A DNA stretch of 64,000 bases from Microbispora catharanthi (GTDB lineage: Bacteria; Actinomycetota; Actinomycetes; Streptosporangiales; Streptosporangiaceae). Position 1 is the stretch's first letter, and each line of letters opens with the position of its first letter. Below, piece after piece: positions 25,809 through 37,044 of the stretch. The DNA is taken from NCBI RefSeq assembly GCF_006334915.2, contig NZ_VDMA02000024.1:62001-126000 (forward strand). Direction: 5' to 3'. A program made the translations under genes and the position numbers. The notes under the pieces are model-generated. The model had not been told where the DNA came from. It did not search any database and was given only the letters and a program-made list of their open reading frames with translations.

Positions 25809-27131
25809 ATGACACCCCTGCGCCGTGTGCTGGGCGCATACCTCGCCGACGGCGTCACCCGTGCCAACATGTGGGCCCTGCTGGCGCTGGCCACGGCCGG
25901 CACGGCGGTGATCTCCTTCCTGCCGTCGGCCCAGCCGCACATCCTCACCGCGATCCTGGGGCTGCCCGAGTCACGGCAGGGCACGGTCGTCGGGCTGCTC
26001 AACACGGCCGCCGAACTCGCCATGGTCGCGAGCCTCGCGTGGTATGGCGCGCTGGCCGACCGGTTCGGGCGCAGGGTGATCGTGGTCTCCGGCCTGGTGC
26101 TGTGCGCCGCCGGCACCGCGCTGTTCCCGTTCGCGGCCGACACGGCCGTGCTGGCCGTGCTGCGGGTGGTGTTCGGCCTGGGCGTCGCGGCGATCAACGC
26201 GATGCTGTCGACGATCGCGATCGACTACGTGCGCAGCAGGTCGCGCGGGGCGTCGTACGGGCTCATCGGCTTCTTCGGCGGCCTCGGCGCGCTGGTCGCC
26301 GTGCTGGTCCTGGTGCGGCTGCCGCAGACGCTGGAGGCGGGCGGGATGGCGCCGGTGCAGGCGGCCCGCACGGCGTTCCTGCTGATCGCCGCGGGCATCC
26401 TGGTCACGGCGGGCCTGCTGTGGCTGACGCTGTCGCCGGTGCGGCCGGTCGCCGCCGAGCGCGTGCCGCTGGTCCGGCTGGTGCGCGAGGGCGTGGCCCT
26501 CGTCCGCGACCCGGGAGTGGCACTCTCGTACGCGGCGTCGTTCGTGGCACGGGCCGACCTCGCCATCGTGGTCGCCTTCATGTCGTTGTGGATCAAAAAC
26601 CACGGGACCGAGCACGGCGGGCTGTCGGGTGCGGAGGCGCTCGCCAAGGCGGGCGCCGTGGTGGGCATCTCGCAGATGGTCGCGTTGCTGTGCGCGCCGG
26701 TGTTCGGCTGGCTGGGCGACCGGATGCGACGCCAGGATCTGGTCGTCGTGGCACAGGTGGTCGCCGCTCTCGCCTACCTGTCGACGCTGCTCGTCTCCGA
26801 TCCTCTCGGCCCGGGCATGATGCCGGTCGCCGTGTTGATCGGGGTGGGAGAGATCGCCGCCATCACCACGGCGGGCCCGCTGCTCGCGCAGCAGGCGCCG
26901 GCTGCGGTGCGGGGCTCGGCGTTCGGCGTCCACACGCTCTGCGGCGCGGCCGGGGTGATGATCATCTCGGCGCTCGGCGGGGCGCTGTTCGACGCGTGGC
27001 GCCCCGCGGGGCCGTTCGTCGTGGCCGGCGTCTTCAGCCTGGCGGTCGCGTGCTTCGGCCTGGCCGTACGGCGGCGGGTGACGGCCAGGGCCGAGGCCGA
27101 CGTCGCAGGGGAGGCCGTCCCGGCGGCCTGA
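25809..27131 (+). CDS. MFS transporter
   Basis: This 12-helix major facilitator has 440 aa, start ATG 25809 (MTPLRRVLGAYLADGV). Motif A-like GALADRFGRRVIVVSG lies between helices 2 and 3 (about residues 81-96); a symmetrical GWLGDRMRRQDLVV occurs in the second half. There is a long first loop and no obvious drug-efflux motif C, so the substrate cannot be assigned. The start lies 122 bp from the divergent methyltransferase gene. Its last 98 bases overlap the convergent acyltransferase reading frame, which is unusual. Confidence 0.88.
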   Translation: MTPLRRVLGAYLADGVTRANMWALLALATAGTAVISFLPSAQPHILTAILGLPESRQGTVVGLLNTAAELAMVASLAWYGALADRFGRRVIVVSGLVLCAAGTALFPFAADTAVLAVLRVVFGLGVAAINAMLSTIAIDYVRSRSRGASYGLIGFFGGLGALVAVLVLVRLPQTLEAGGMAPVQAARTAFLLIAAGILVTAGLLWLTLSPVRPVAAERVPLVRLVREGVALVRDPGVALSYAASFVARADLAIVVAFMSLWIKNHGTEHGGLSGAEALAKAGAVVGISQMVALLCAPVFGWLGDRMRRQDLVVVAQVVAALAYLSTLLVSDPLGPGMMPVAVLIGVGEIAAITTAGPLLAQQAPAAVRGSAFGVHTLCGAAGVMIISALGGALFDAWRPAGPFVVAGVFSLAVACFGLAVRRRVTARAEADVAGEAVPAA

Positions 27132-28458
27132 CACCGGCCGGGCCCGTCGTGAGGGTCTCCGTCGTGAGGGTCCGGGAGCCTGCTCTGCGCGACAGGCGAC
27201 GGCCGAGGGACTGGGCCGGGCGCTCGACGGCGCGGTAGGTCAGCGCGGAGCAGGCGAGCACCACCGCGAGCAGCAGGACGGCCATGCCCAGGCGTTCGGG
27301 GAGGGAGAACCGGCCCGGGTCCGTCGTCAGCCGCCGGAGCACCTGCACGGCGAGGGGATGCAGCAGGTAGACGGAGTAGCTGATCAGGCCGAGCCACACG
27401 AGGGCGCGGGGCATCGGCCGGTGCCGCAGAAGACGGGCGGCCAGGAAGGTGGCCCATGCCGCGGCGACGGCCGTGGACCAGCCTCTGGTGAACGCCAGCG
27501 CCTGGTCGTCGGGCATGCCCCAGCCGGGACCGAAGGCCCACGCGGCGCCGATGGACGCGACCGGCACGCACACCAGCGCCCATCCGCTCTTCTTCCAGCG
27601 CAGTTGTCCCCGGTCGAGCCGGTGGAGCACGGTGCCGGCGAACATCGTCGCGAGGATGGCGAGACTCTGCCACGCCCCGATCCGGCTGTTGACGCCGAGC
27701 AGCACAAGAGCCAGCACGGCCGCGGCAGCGGTGCCGCACGCGCGCAGCCGCCCGCGACATGCCAGCGACGCGGCCGCCGCGAGCAACACGACCGCAGTGA
27801 CCACCACGACCTGGGCGGTGCCCGCGCCACGCGACAGCGCGCCCGCCGGAAGCAGTCCGCCCACGGTGAGAGCCGCCGCGGCGAAGGCGAGCATGCCCGT
27901 GGTGCCGGCGCGTCGCGCGCCCGCCGCGAACATCGCCGTCACGAGCAGATAGAAGACCATTTCGTACGACAACGTCCAGAACACGTTGACGACGCTGACC
28001 ACCTGAAGAAGGTCCTGCAGCATCGTCAGGTGCGCCAGGGCCGAGATGCCCGGATTGTCGGCCAGCTGATCCGGCAGCGCCGTGTACACGCCCTGGACGC
28101 CGAACACCGTCCCGGCCGCGGCGGCGACGAACCACAGGGGATACAGGCGGAAGACCCGGTTGATCCAGAACCCGCCGACGCTGCCCCGCCGCTCCAGCGA
28201 GACCGGCACCACGTAGCCGCTGACGAGGAAGAACACGAGCACGCCGTAGTGGCCGAAGTTGAACCACTGGCCGGCGCCCGCGCGCACCTCGGGAAACAGC
28301 GCGTCAAGGGAGTGCTCGAAGACCACGACGAGCGCGGCCATGCCGCGCAACGCGTCCAGCCATCCCTGCCGCGGGGCCGGCGACGGCGGCTGCGGCCGCG
28401 CCGGTAACGCCTCCTCCCTGACACCGCTCCGGCTCTTTTCCACAACATCGACGAACAT
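27034..28458 (-). CDS. Acyltransferase-3 family membrane protein
   Basis: This integral membrane O-acyltransferase has 474 aa and about ten helices. It begins with a short cytoplasmic leader, then WLDALRGMAALVVVFEHSLD, which carries the conserved R and the His of this family (R-G-x-A-x-x-x-V-x-x-x-H). The next conserved element is FNFGHYGVLVFFLVSGYVV. RLYPLWF (the R-x-x-x-L motif) follows. The family acetylates or acylates cell-surface sugars, antibiotics or lipids. The Arg/Pro-rich C-terminal tail of about 65 residues lies partly antisense to the MFS gene and shows no domain; the functional protein may effectively end near the last helix (YRAVERPAQSLGRRL). Confidence 0.9.
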   Translation of the reverse strand: MFVDVVEKSRSGVREEALPARPQPPSPAPRQGWLDALRGMAALVVVFEHSLDALFPEVRAGAGQWFNFGHYGVLVFFLVSGYVVPVSLERRGSVGGFWINRVFRLYPLWFVAAAAGTVFGVQGVYTALPDQLADNPGISALAHLTMLQDLLQVVSVVNVFWTLSYEMVFYLLVTAMFAAGARRAGTTGMLAFAAAALTVGGLLPAGALSRGAGTAQVVVVTAVVLLAAAASLACRGRLRACGTAAAAVLALVLLGVNSRIGAWQSLAILATMFAGTVLHRLDRGQLRWKKSGWALVCVPVASIGAAWAFGPGWGMPDDQALAFTRGWSTAVAAAWATFLAARLLRHRPMPRALVWLGLISYSVYLLHPLAVQVLRRLTTDPGRFSLPERLGMAVLLLAVVLACSALTYRAVERPAQSLGRRLSRRAGSRTLTTETLTTGPAGVRPPGRPPLRRRPRPWPSPAAVRPGRSTRPPG

Positions 28459-28542
28459 CCGGTCAGGGTAGGAGGTCAGCCTGGGAGAATCGTGAGCGCC
28501 CCTTGAACGCCGGCGGCCTCAGGGGGCGCTCACATGCCTCCT

Positions 28543-31206
<2,664 letters not shown>

Positions 31207-31289
31207 GAACGTCCGTTCTCGAGGGGCCACCAGGACCAGATCGGGTGTTACGGGCGTGTTGCGCAGATCGTCACCCCGTAAGGCCCATC

Positions 31290-31308
31290 GGTCAAGAAAG
31301 CGCTCTCC
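31290..31308 (-). promoter_or_regulatory. LacI/CebR-like operator next to the GH3 -35 box
   Basis: GGAGAGCGCTTTC (minus strand, 31296-31308) has the central AGCGCT of LacI-family operators and resembles the CebR site TGGGAGCGCTCCCA. It abuts TTGACC (31290-31295), a good -35 element, about 85 bp before the GH3 start. Repression in the absence of an oligosaccharide inducer is a likely mode; no LacI gene lies in the window. Confidence 0.55.
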
Positions 31309-31359
31309 AACCCCCACGACGGGGACGAGTGCGGCCGGGGTCCGGACCCCGCCGGGCAC

Positions 31360-32043
31360 CTACGGGGCGTTCTCCTCGACAGGCGCGGAGAGTCGCTCAC
31401 CGGCGGCATTCCCGGCGCGGGGCAGGACACGCCGGATGACCTCACGGGACCCGTCGGCCCGCAGACCTTGCTCCTCGGCGTCGGCGAGGGCGAGGCCGCC
31501 GCTGAAGAGGGCGAGGATGAGCGGTGGCGGGCCGGTGATGGTGGCGTCGGCGTTCGGGTCGGCGCCCAGGCGAAGCGAGACCCGGCCGGCGTCGGCGTCG
31601 ATCACCACGGTCTGGTCCCCGGCGTGGACCTGGATCGAGGACGCGGGCCGATCGGGCTCGTGGTCGGCGAGGAACATCCGCACAGGCAGGCGCAGCCACT
31701 GGCCGCGGAAGGCGTCCTCGGTCCGGTAGTCGCGCATCAGGGGTACGCCCCAGCGGCCGAGCGCGTCGATCACCGGCGCCAGTTCGGCACCCCGGTCGGT
31801 GAGCCGGAACAGGGTGGTGGCGATCGGTGGCGGGGCGTCCTCACGTTCCACGAGGCCGGCGGCCTCCAACTCGCGCAGCCGGTCCGCGAGCAGGTTGGTG
31901 GCGATTCCCGGCAATCCGGACCGCAGGTCGGTGTAGCGGGACGGACCGCGCGACAGGAGTTCGCGCACGATCAACAGCGTCCACCGATCGCCGACGACGT
32001 CGAGTGCTTTGGCCACGGAGCAGTACTGACCATACGAGCGCAT
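31360..32043 (-). CDS. HxlR-family regulator with C-terminal SCP2-like domain
   Basis: This DNA-binding regulator has 227 aa. I chose ATG 32043 (MRSYGQYCSVAKALDVVG), as family members start this way; a GTG two codons earlier is possible and no RBS decides. The winged-helix HxlR domain covers residues 1-105 (DRWTLLIVRELLSRGPSRYT, then DLRSGLPGIATNLLADRLRE), including one Cys at residue 8 as in redox or quinone sensors of this family. The C-terminal part (about 115-210) resembles the SCP2-type lipid-binding fold (VVIDADAGRVSLRLGADPNA, then DATITGPP). It is divergent from a DHA2 exporter across 77 bp with repeated TGACTTT, so it probably represses that exporter. Confidence 0.9.
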   Translation of the reverse strand: MRSYGQYCSVAKALDVVGDRWTLLIVRELLSRGPSRYTDLRSGLPGIATNLLADRLRELEAAGLVEREDAPPPIATTLFRLTDRGAELAPVIDALGRWGVPLMRDYRTEDAFRGQWLRLPVRMFLADHEPDRPASSIQVHAGDQTVVIDADAGRVSLRLGADPNADATITGPPPLILALFSGGLALADAEEQGLRADGSREVIRRVLPRAGNAAGERLSAPVEENAP

Positions 32044-32056
32044 GACCACAGCCTAT

Positions 32057-32114
32057 CAGCTGACTTTAAACAATCACGCACTTAGTTGACTTTCTTGTCT
32101 AGGCACTTTAGAAC
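32057..32114. promoter_or_regulatory. Repeated TGACTTT operator and exporter promoter
   Basis: CAGCTGACTTT (32057-32067) and TAGTTGACTTT (32083-32093) are direct repeats 26 bp apart. The second contains a -35 TTGACT (32086-32091), followed after 17 bp by TAGAAC (32109-32114). The exporter ATG lies only six bases beyond the -10, so its mRNA should be leaderless. The repeats are good candidates for HxlR binding. Confidence 0.6.
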
Positions 32115-32120
32115 TACGTC

Positions 32121-33581
32121 ATGGCCAACCTCGACAAGCAGGCGGCCGCCGCAGACGCACCTCCGTCTTCCGGCCCGCCCCCCTTCACTCCGCCTCCGGG
32201 CGCCGGTCACCCGCGTGCCGTCTTCGCCGTGCTGGCGCTGGGCGTGTTCGTCTCCACACTCGACGTGTTCATCGTCAACATCGCCGTTCCGGCGATCCAG
32301 GCCGACTTCGCGGACTCCACCGTGGCCGGTGTCTCCTGGGTCCTGAACGCCTACGCGATCGTCTTCGCCGCGCTACTCGTGCCCGCCGGCAAGCTCGGCG
32401 ACGTCATCGGCCGGCGCCGGGTCTTCACCGCCGGGTTGTTCGCGTTCGGCCTCGGATCGGCCCTGTGCGCGGCCTCGCCGTCCCTCGGGTTCCTCATCGC
32501 CGCCCGCATCCTGCAGGGTGCCGGAGCCGCCGCGATCACCCCGACCTCGCTCGGCCTTCTGCTGCCCTCCATCCCACCGCGGGGCCGGGCGGCCGCGATC
32601 GGCGCCTGGTCCGGCCTGGGCGCGGTCGGCGCCGCCTCGGGCCCCTCGCTTGGCGGGCTCCTCACCCAGGTCAGCTGGCACTGGATCTTCATCGTCAACG
32701 TTCCCCTGACCGCGATCGTGCTCGCCGGCGCCTACCGCGTGCTGCCCGAGATCCGCGACCCCGCCCGCCCGCCGCTGCCCGACGGTCTCGGCACCCTCGT
32801 CCTGATCGGCGCCGTCTCCCTCGCCACTCTCGGCCTCGTCCAAGGGCACGCGTGGAACTGGGACGCACGGGTGATCGGCTGCTTCGCCGCCGCCGTCGTG
32901 CTCGCGGCCGTGTTCGCCGCGCGCTCCCGCCGTCACCGCGCCCCGGTCCTGGAGCTGAGCATCGTGCGCGTCCCGGCGTTCGCGCTGTCCGCCCTGTCAG
33001 CGGCCCTTTTCTCGGCCGCGTTCTCGGCGATGCTGCTCGCCAACGTGCTCTTCCTCACCGGAACCTGGCACTACTCGATCCTGCGGGCCGGGCTGGCCCT
33101 GACCCCCGGTCCCGTCGCGGCCGCGGTGTGCGCGCCGTTCGCCGGCAGACTCGCGCAGCGCGTCGGCCCCGGGCTCGTCGGCGGTGCGGGCGCCCTGCTG
33201 TTCGGGATGGGATCGGTGATGTGGGTCGCGTTCATCGGCGTGGAGCCGGCCTACTGGTCGCTGTTCTTCCCCGCCATGCTCATCGGCGGCGGCGGAGTGG
33301 GCCTCGCCCTGCCCGCGTTCACGATCGCGGCCACCGCCACCCTGGCGCCGCAGACGCTGGCCACCGGAATCGGCGCGCAGACCATGTTCCGCCAGATCGG
33401 TTCGGCCCTCGGCGTCGCCGCCTTCGTCGCCGTCTTCGGCACCCCGACCGCGGCCACTGTGATCAGCGCTCACGACGACGTCCGCTGGTTCATGATCGCT
33501 TCGGCGGCCGGCGCCGCCCTCGCCCTCGTGCTCATCCGCCACCGGCGGCCCGGCAGAACCGGTCAGCACCCGGCGCGCTGA
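32121..33581 (+). CDS. DHA2-type MFS multidrug exporter (EmrB/QacA family)
   Basis: This inner-membrane drug:H+ antiporter has 486 aa and starts at ATG 32121. The first helix carries STLDVFIVNIAVPAIQADF (DHA2 motif D1), then motif A as GKLGDVIGRRRVFTAGL, motif B RILQGAGAAAITPTSLGLLL, and motif C GLGAVGAASGPSLGGLL. Helix count is about 14, as expected in DHA2. The N-terminal Pro-rich stretch (PSSGPPPFTPPPGAG) is probably cytoplasmic. It is divergent from an HxlR regulator and followed 33 bp later by an MBL-fold hydrolase, so export and degradation of the same toxic compound is plausible. Confidence 0.93.
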   Translation: MANLDKQAAAADAPPSSGPPPFTPPPGAGHPRAVFAVLALGVFVSTLDVFIVNIAVPAIQADFADSTVAGVSWVLNAYAIVFAALLVPAGKLGDVIGRRRVFTAGLFAFGLGSALCAASPSLGFLIAARILQGAGAAAITPTSLGLLLPSIPPRGRAAAIGAWSGLGAVGAASGPSLGGLLTQVSWHWIFIVNVPLTAIVLAGAYRVLPEIRDPARPPLPDGLGTLVLIGAVSLATLGLVQGHAWNWDARVIGCFAAAVVLAAVFAARSRRHRAPVLELSIVRVPAFALSALSAALFSAAFSAMLLANVLFLTGTWHYSILRAGLALTPGPVAAAVCAPFAGRLAQRVGPGLVGGAGALLFGMGSVMWVAFIGVEPAYWSLFFPAMLIGGGGVGLALPAFTIAATATLAPQTLATGIGAQTMFRQIGSALGVAAFVAVFGTPTAATVISAHDDVRWFMIASAAGAALALVLIRHRRPGRTGQHPAR

Positions 33582-33614
33582 CCGCGCGATCAGATCTCGG
33601 AACGGAGAAGAGAC

Positions 33615-35282
33615 ATGAACGAAGAGATCGCGGCGCTCTCCCAGGTCGCCACGTGGCCGAACGCCGACCGGCGCACCAGAGTCGTGCTGGCAAGCCAGTT
33701 CACGGCCGCCGGGCTCGATGCGGAAGGGTTCGGGTTCTTCGCGGAACTGTCGTCCCGGATGCCGGGCGACGGGCTCCTGCTGGCGCTCGCCGGCGCCTTC
33801 CAGTCCCGTCTGGACGGTCAGGTCGAGGCGGCGATCGCCAAGCTCGACGCCGCCGCCTCCCTGGACCTCGGGCTGCCCCACTACTACCGCGGCATCTCCC
33901 TGGCCGGCCTGCCCGAGTGCGCGGGCCGTGCGGAGACCGTGGTCGCGGATCTGGAGTTCGTCCTCATGGTCAAGGACCAGTTCCCGCCGGGCTTCATGCG
34001 GCCCGTCCACGCGGCGCTGTCACGCGCGTACGACCTGCTGGGACGCGCCGAGGATGCCACGCGGGCACGCGGGCGAGCCGGTCACCTGATCACCGACTAC
34101 TGGGCCAATCCCGAGGACGGGTTCCGCTTCGTCCCCCCGCGCCTGGTCGAACACGCACCGGGCGTCCACGTGGCGCAGGGCTACGACTTCGCCGACGTCG
34201 GCTTCGTCGTCACCGGCGCCGGGGTGGTCGCCATCGACGCCGCCAGCACGCCCGAGCACGCGGCCGCCGCGCTCCGCGAACTCCGCGCGATCACCGAACT
34301 GCCCGTCACCCACGTGATCCTCACGCATGCCCATCTTGATCATGTCGGCGGCCTCGACGCCCTCACGGCCGACGGCGCCACGGTGATCGCCCAGGCGAAC
34401 TTCCCCCGCGAGCTCGCGCTCCAGAACTCCGGCCCGCCGCCGCTGGGCTACTACCTTCCGCGCGGCCACGGCCGGCACGCCCACGTCTCCCCCGGCCGGC
34501 TGGTGGACACCGTGGAGAAGCTGACCATCGGCGGCGTGGACTTCACACTCATCCCGATCGCGGGAGGAGAGACCGAGGACGGGCTGGTCATCCACCTCCC
34601 GAGTCAGGAGGTGGCCTTCATCGGCGACATGTGCATGCCCTATCTCGGCTCGCCGACCCTCGCGGAAGGCTCCCCGCAGGGCCTGTTCGACGCCATGCGG
34701 GCGGTCATGGACCTGCGGCCGCGCACGCTGATCCACGGGCACCCCGCGCTGACCGAGAACTACCCCATCGAGGCCTTCCCCGGACTGCTGGCGGCACTGC
34801 GCGACCTGGAGCGGGTCATCACGGCCGGGATCTCGGACGGTCTGACGCTCGCCGAGATCCTGCGGCTCAACCACCTGCCGGACGTTCTCCGGGACCATCC
34901 CGCCGCGGTGATGCCCTACCTGGTCACCCGTGACAACTTCATCCAGCGCGTGCACCGCCAGCGGACCGGCTACTGGCACCGGGGCGGTGAGGGCGTGGAG
35001 CGCTTCACCTCCGCCGAACTGTCGGCCGCGCTGGATCTGCTGGGCGGCCGGAGCGCGGCTGCCTTCGTCACGGCGGGCCTCGAACTCGCGCGGCGCGGCG
35101 AGCATCCGCTGGCCCTGCACGTCGTCGACCTGGGACTGCTCAGCCATGCGGACGCTCCCGAACTCGTCAGCCTCCGGCAGAGCCTGCTGGAGTCGATGGT
35201 CGCGCGGAACCAGCTGCTCAACCCGTTCAAGTTCATGCACTACGCCTCACTCGCCGGTCTCGAACTGGAACCGGCCGAGTGA
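33615..35282 (+). CDS. MBL-fold metallo-hydrolase with N-terminal helical-repeat domain
   Basis: This cytoplasmic protein has 555 aa; its ATG lies five bases after GGAGAAGA. Residues about 1-170 are an Ala-rich helical region. The metallo-beta-lactamase domain spans about residues 175-420. Its metal motif H-x-H-x-D-H is seen as THAHLDHVGG (about residues 236-245), with downstream GDMC and HGHP elements that supply further ligands. The C-terminal region (about 420-555) recalls the dimerisation/lipid-binding parts of alkyl sulfatases (SdsA1 group), but I do not assign that activity. It is co-transcribed with the DHA2 exporter, which points to detoxification. Confidence 0.88.
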   Translation: MNEEIAALSQVATWPNADRRTRVVLASQFTAAGLDAEGFGFFAELSSRMPGDGLLLALAGAFQSRLDGQVEAAIAKLDAAASLDLGLPHYYRGISLAGLPECAGRAETVVADLEFVLMVKDQFPPGFMRPVHAALSRAYDLLGRAEDATRARGRAGHLITDYWANPEDGFRFVPPRLVEHAPGVHVAQGYDFADVGFVVTGAGVVAIDAASTPEHAAAALRELRAITELPVTHVILTHAHLDHVGGLDALTADGATVIAQANFPRELALQNSGPPPLGYYLPRGHGRHAHVSPGRLVDTVEKLTIGGVDFTLIPIAGGETEDGLVIHLPSQEVAFIGDMCMPYLGSPTLAEGSPQGLFDAMRAVMDLRPRTLIHGHPALTENYPIEAFPGLLAALRDLERVITAGISDGLTLAEILRLNHLPDVLRDHPAAVMPYLVTRDNFIQRVHRQRTGYWHRGGEGVERFTSAELSAALDLLGGRSAAAFVTAGLELARRGEHPLALHVVDLGLLSHADAPELVSLRQSLLESMVARNQLLNPFKFMHYASLAGLELEPAE

Positions 35283-35329
35283 TGGGCCCCAGGCGCCCTC
35301 GGGCAGGCCGGGCCGGCGGCACCGCCTCG

Positions 35330-35453
35330 TGAAAGTTTCGGGGTCGTCCGGCCGCAGCGGACGGCCGGGGCCGAGGTCATCGTGGGCGGGCCGGCAGGCG
35401 GGGCGGGCCGGGCATTGCCCCCGTCCCCGGACCGTGTCTATGGTCCGGGGACG
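35330..35453 (+). promoter_or_regulatory. GH43 control region: TGAAAGTTTC motif, promoter and dyad
   Basis: The 319-bp gap before the GH43 gene carries TGAAAGTTTCG (35330-35340), the same motif and orientation as upstream of GH27. A promoter reads TTGCCC (35415-35420), 18 bp, TATGGT (35439-35444). A perfect 12-bp inverted repeat, CGTCCCCGGACC (35422-35433) with its complement at 35442-35453 and an 8-bp centre, straddles that -10. It is either an operator or, for the MBL transcript ending at 35282, a terminator. Nothing protein-coding is seen in the gap. Confidence 0.55.
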
Positions 35454-35601
35454 CCCGAAGCCGAAGATCGACACTCTGTCCCCCGTGGCCACGTGACGCC
35501 CAACGCTTCGCCTGGTTCTCCCCACGGCCCCCACCAGGGCCTGGCCGGCCTGGCGGCGCCGATCGCGGCCCCGCCCGTCCGTCCACCCAGGTGAGGCACC
35601 C

Positions 35602-36996
35602 ATGAGACGCATACGCGCGTGGTTCACGGCGCTCGGCACAGCCATCCTGATGATCGCCGGGCCGTTCGCGCCCGCCCCGGCGTTCGCCGCCGCCGCGACG
35701 CTTCACCCCGGCGTCCTGTGGTACGACACGGCGGGCAACCGGCTGCAGGCGCACGGCGCCGGGGTGTTCAAGGTCGGTTCGACCTACTACATGGTCGGCG
35801 AGGACAAGAGCGCCGGCGCCACGTTCACGGCGGTCGCCTGCTACTCCTCCACCGACCTGGCCACCTGGACCCGGATGGGCGACGCGCTGAGCCGGCAGGG
35901 CAGCGGCGATCTCGCCGCCGGGCGCATCGTGGAACGGCCGAAGGTGATCTACAACTCGGCGACCGGCCAGTACGTGATGTGGGTGCACATCGACAACTCC
36001 TCCTACAGCGACGCGCGGGCGGGCGTGGCCACCAGCCCGACGCCGTGCGGGCCGTACACCTACCGCGGCTCCTCGCGTCCGCTGGGATTCGAAAGCCGGG
36101 ATCTGGGCCTGTTCAAGGACGACGACGGCACGGCCTACCTGCTGACCGAGGACCGCGCCCATGGCCTGCGCGTCGACCGGCTCTCCGCCGACTACACCCA
36201 GGCGGTGAGCACGACGGCGGTGCTCGCCGACCTGGAGTCCCCGGCGATGGTCAAGGTGAACGGGCGGTACTTCCTGTTCGCCTCGCACCTGACGGGCTGG
36301 TCCACCAACGACAACGTCTACGCCACCGCGAGCTCCCTGTCCGGGCCGTGGAGCGGATTCACCACGTTCGCCCCCGCCGGCAGCCGCACGTTCGACTCCC
36401 AGACCTCCTCCGTCGTGCCGGTGTCGGGTTCGTCGGGCACCACGTACGTCTACGTCGGCGACCGGTGGAACCCCAACGACCTCAACAGCTCGACACCCGT
36501 GTGGCTACCGCTCACGATCAGCGGCTCCACCGCCTCGATGAGCGCGTTCTACGACTCCTGGACCATCGACACGGCCACCGGCACCTGGGCGGCCGCGCCG
36601 GCTCCGCAGAACTTCGCGCTCGTCGGCGCCCAGTCGGGGCGCTGCCTCGACGTCGCCGGCGGCGCCGCGACCAACGGCTCGACCATGCAGATCTACGACT
36701 GCAACGGCGGCGCGGGCCAGAAGTGGTCCCTCACCTCCTCCGGGGAGCTGCGCACGTTCGGCGGGACGAAGTGCCTCGACGTGTTCGACCAGCGGACCAC
36801 GGCGGGCGCCCCGGTGGGCATCTGGGACTGCAACGGCGGCGCCAACCAGAAGTGGACGGTCAACTCCGCCGGCACCGTCGTCGGCGTCCAGTCGGGCCTG
36901 TGCCTGGACGTGAACGGCAACCAGACGGCCAACGGCACCAAGGTGCAGATGTGGACCTGCAACGGCGGCGCCAACCAGCGGTGGACCCGCGTCTGA
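35602..36996 (+). CDS. Secreted GH43 exo-beta-1,3-galactanase with CBM13
   Basis: This secreted enzyme has 464 aa. A signal peptide (MRRIRAWFTALGTAILMIAG, cleaved near FAAAA) precedes the GH43 five-bladed propeller (about residues 33-330). The sequence GNRLQAHGAGVFKVGSTYYM followed by VGEDK is typical of subfamily 24, which lacks the usual N-terminal catalytic-base Asp. Candidate acids are the Glu in IVERPKV and in LESPAMVK. A CBM13 (about 335-464) has three repeats with QKWS, QKWT and QRWT, the ricin-type Q-x-W motif. Streptomyces exo-beta-1,3-galactanases of arabinogalactan proteins have this GH43 plus CBM13 architecture (recalled). With the GH27 enzyme it would help to degrade type II arabinogalactan side chains. 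Confidence 0.9.
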   Translation: MRRIRAWFTALGTAILMIAGPFAPAPAFAAAATLHPGVLWYDTAGNRLQAHGAGVFKVGSTYYMVGEDKSAGATFTAVACYSSTDLATWTRMGDALSRQGSGDLAAGRIVERPKVIYNSATGQYVMWVHIDNSSYSDARAGVATSPTPCGPYTYRGSSRPLGFESRDLGLFKDDDGTAYLLTEDRAHGLRVDRLSADYTQAVSTTAVLADLESPAMVKVNGRYFLFASHLTGWSTNDNVYATASSLSGPWSGFTTFAPAGSRTFDSQTSSVVPVSGSSGTTYVYVGDRWNPNDLNSSTPVWLPLTISGSTASMSAFYDSWTIDTATGTWAAAPAPQNFALVGAQSGRCLDVAGGAATNGSTMQIYDCNGGAGQKWSLTSSGELRTFGGTKCLDVFDQRTTAGAPVGIWDCNGGANQKWTVNSAGTVVGVQSGLCLDVNGNQTANGTKVQMWTCNGGANQRWTRV

Positions 36997-37044
36997 GATC
37001 CGCGCCTTCGTCCCAGGCCCGGGCCCGGACGCGCGCGGGCACGG

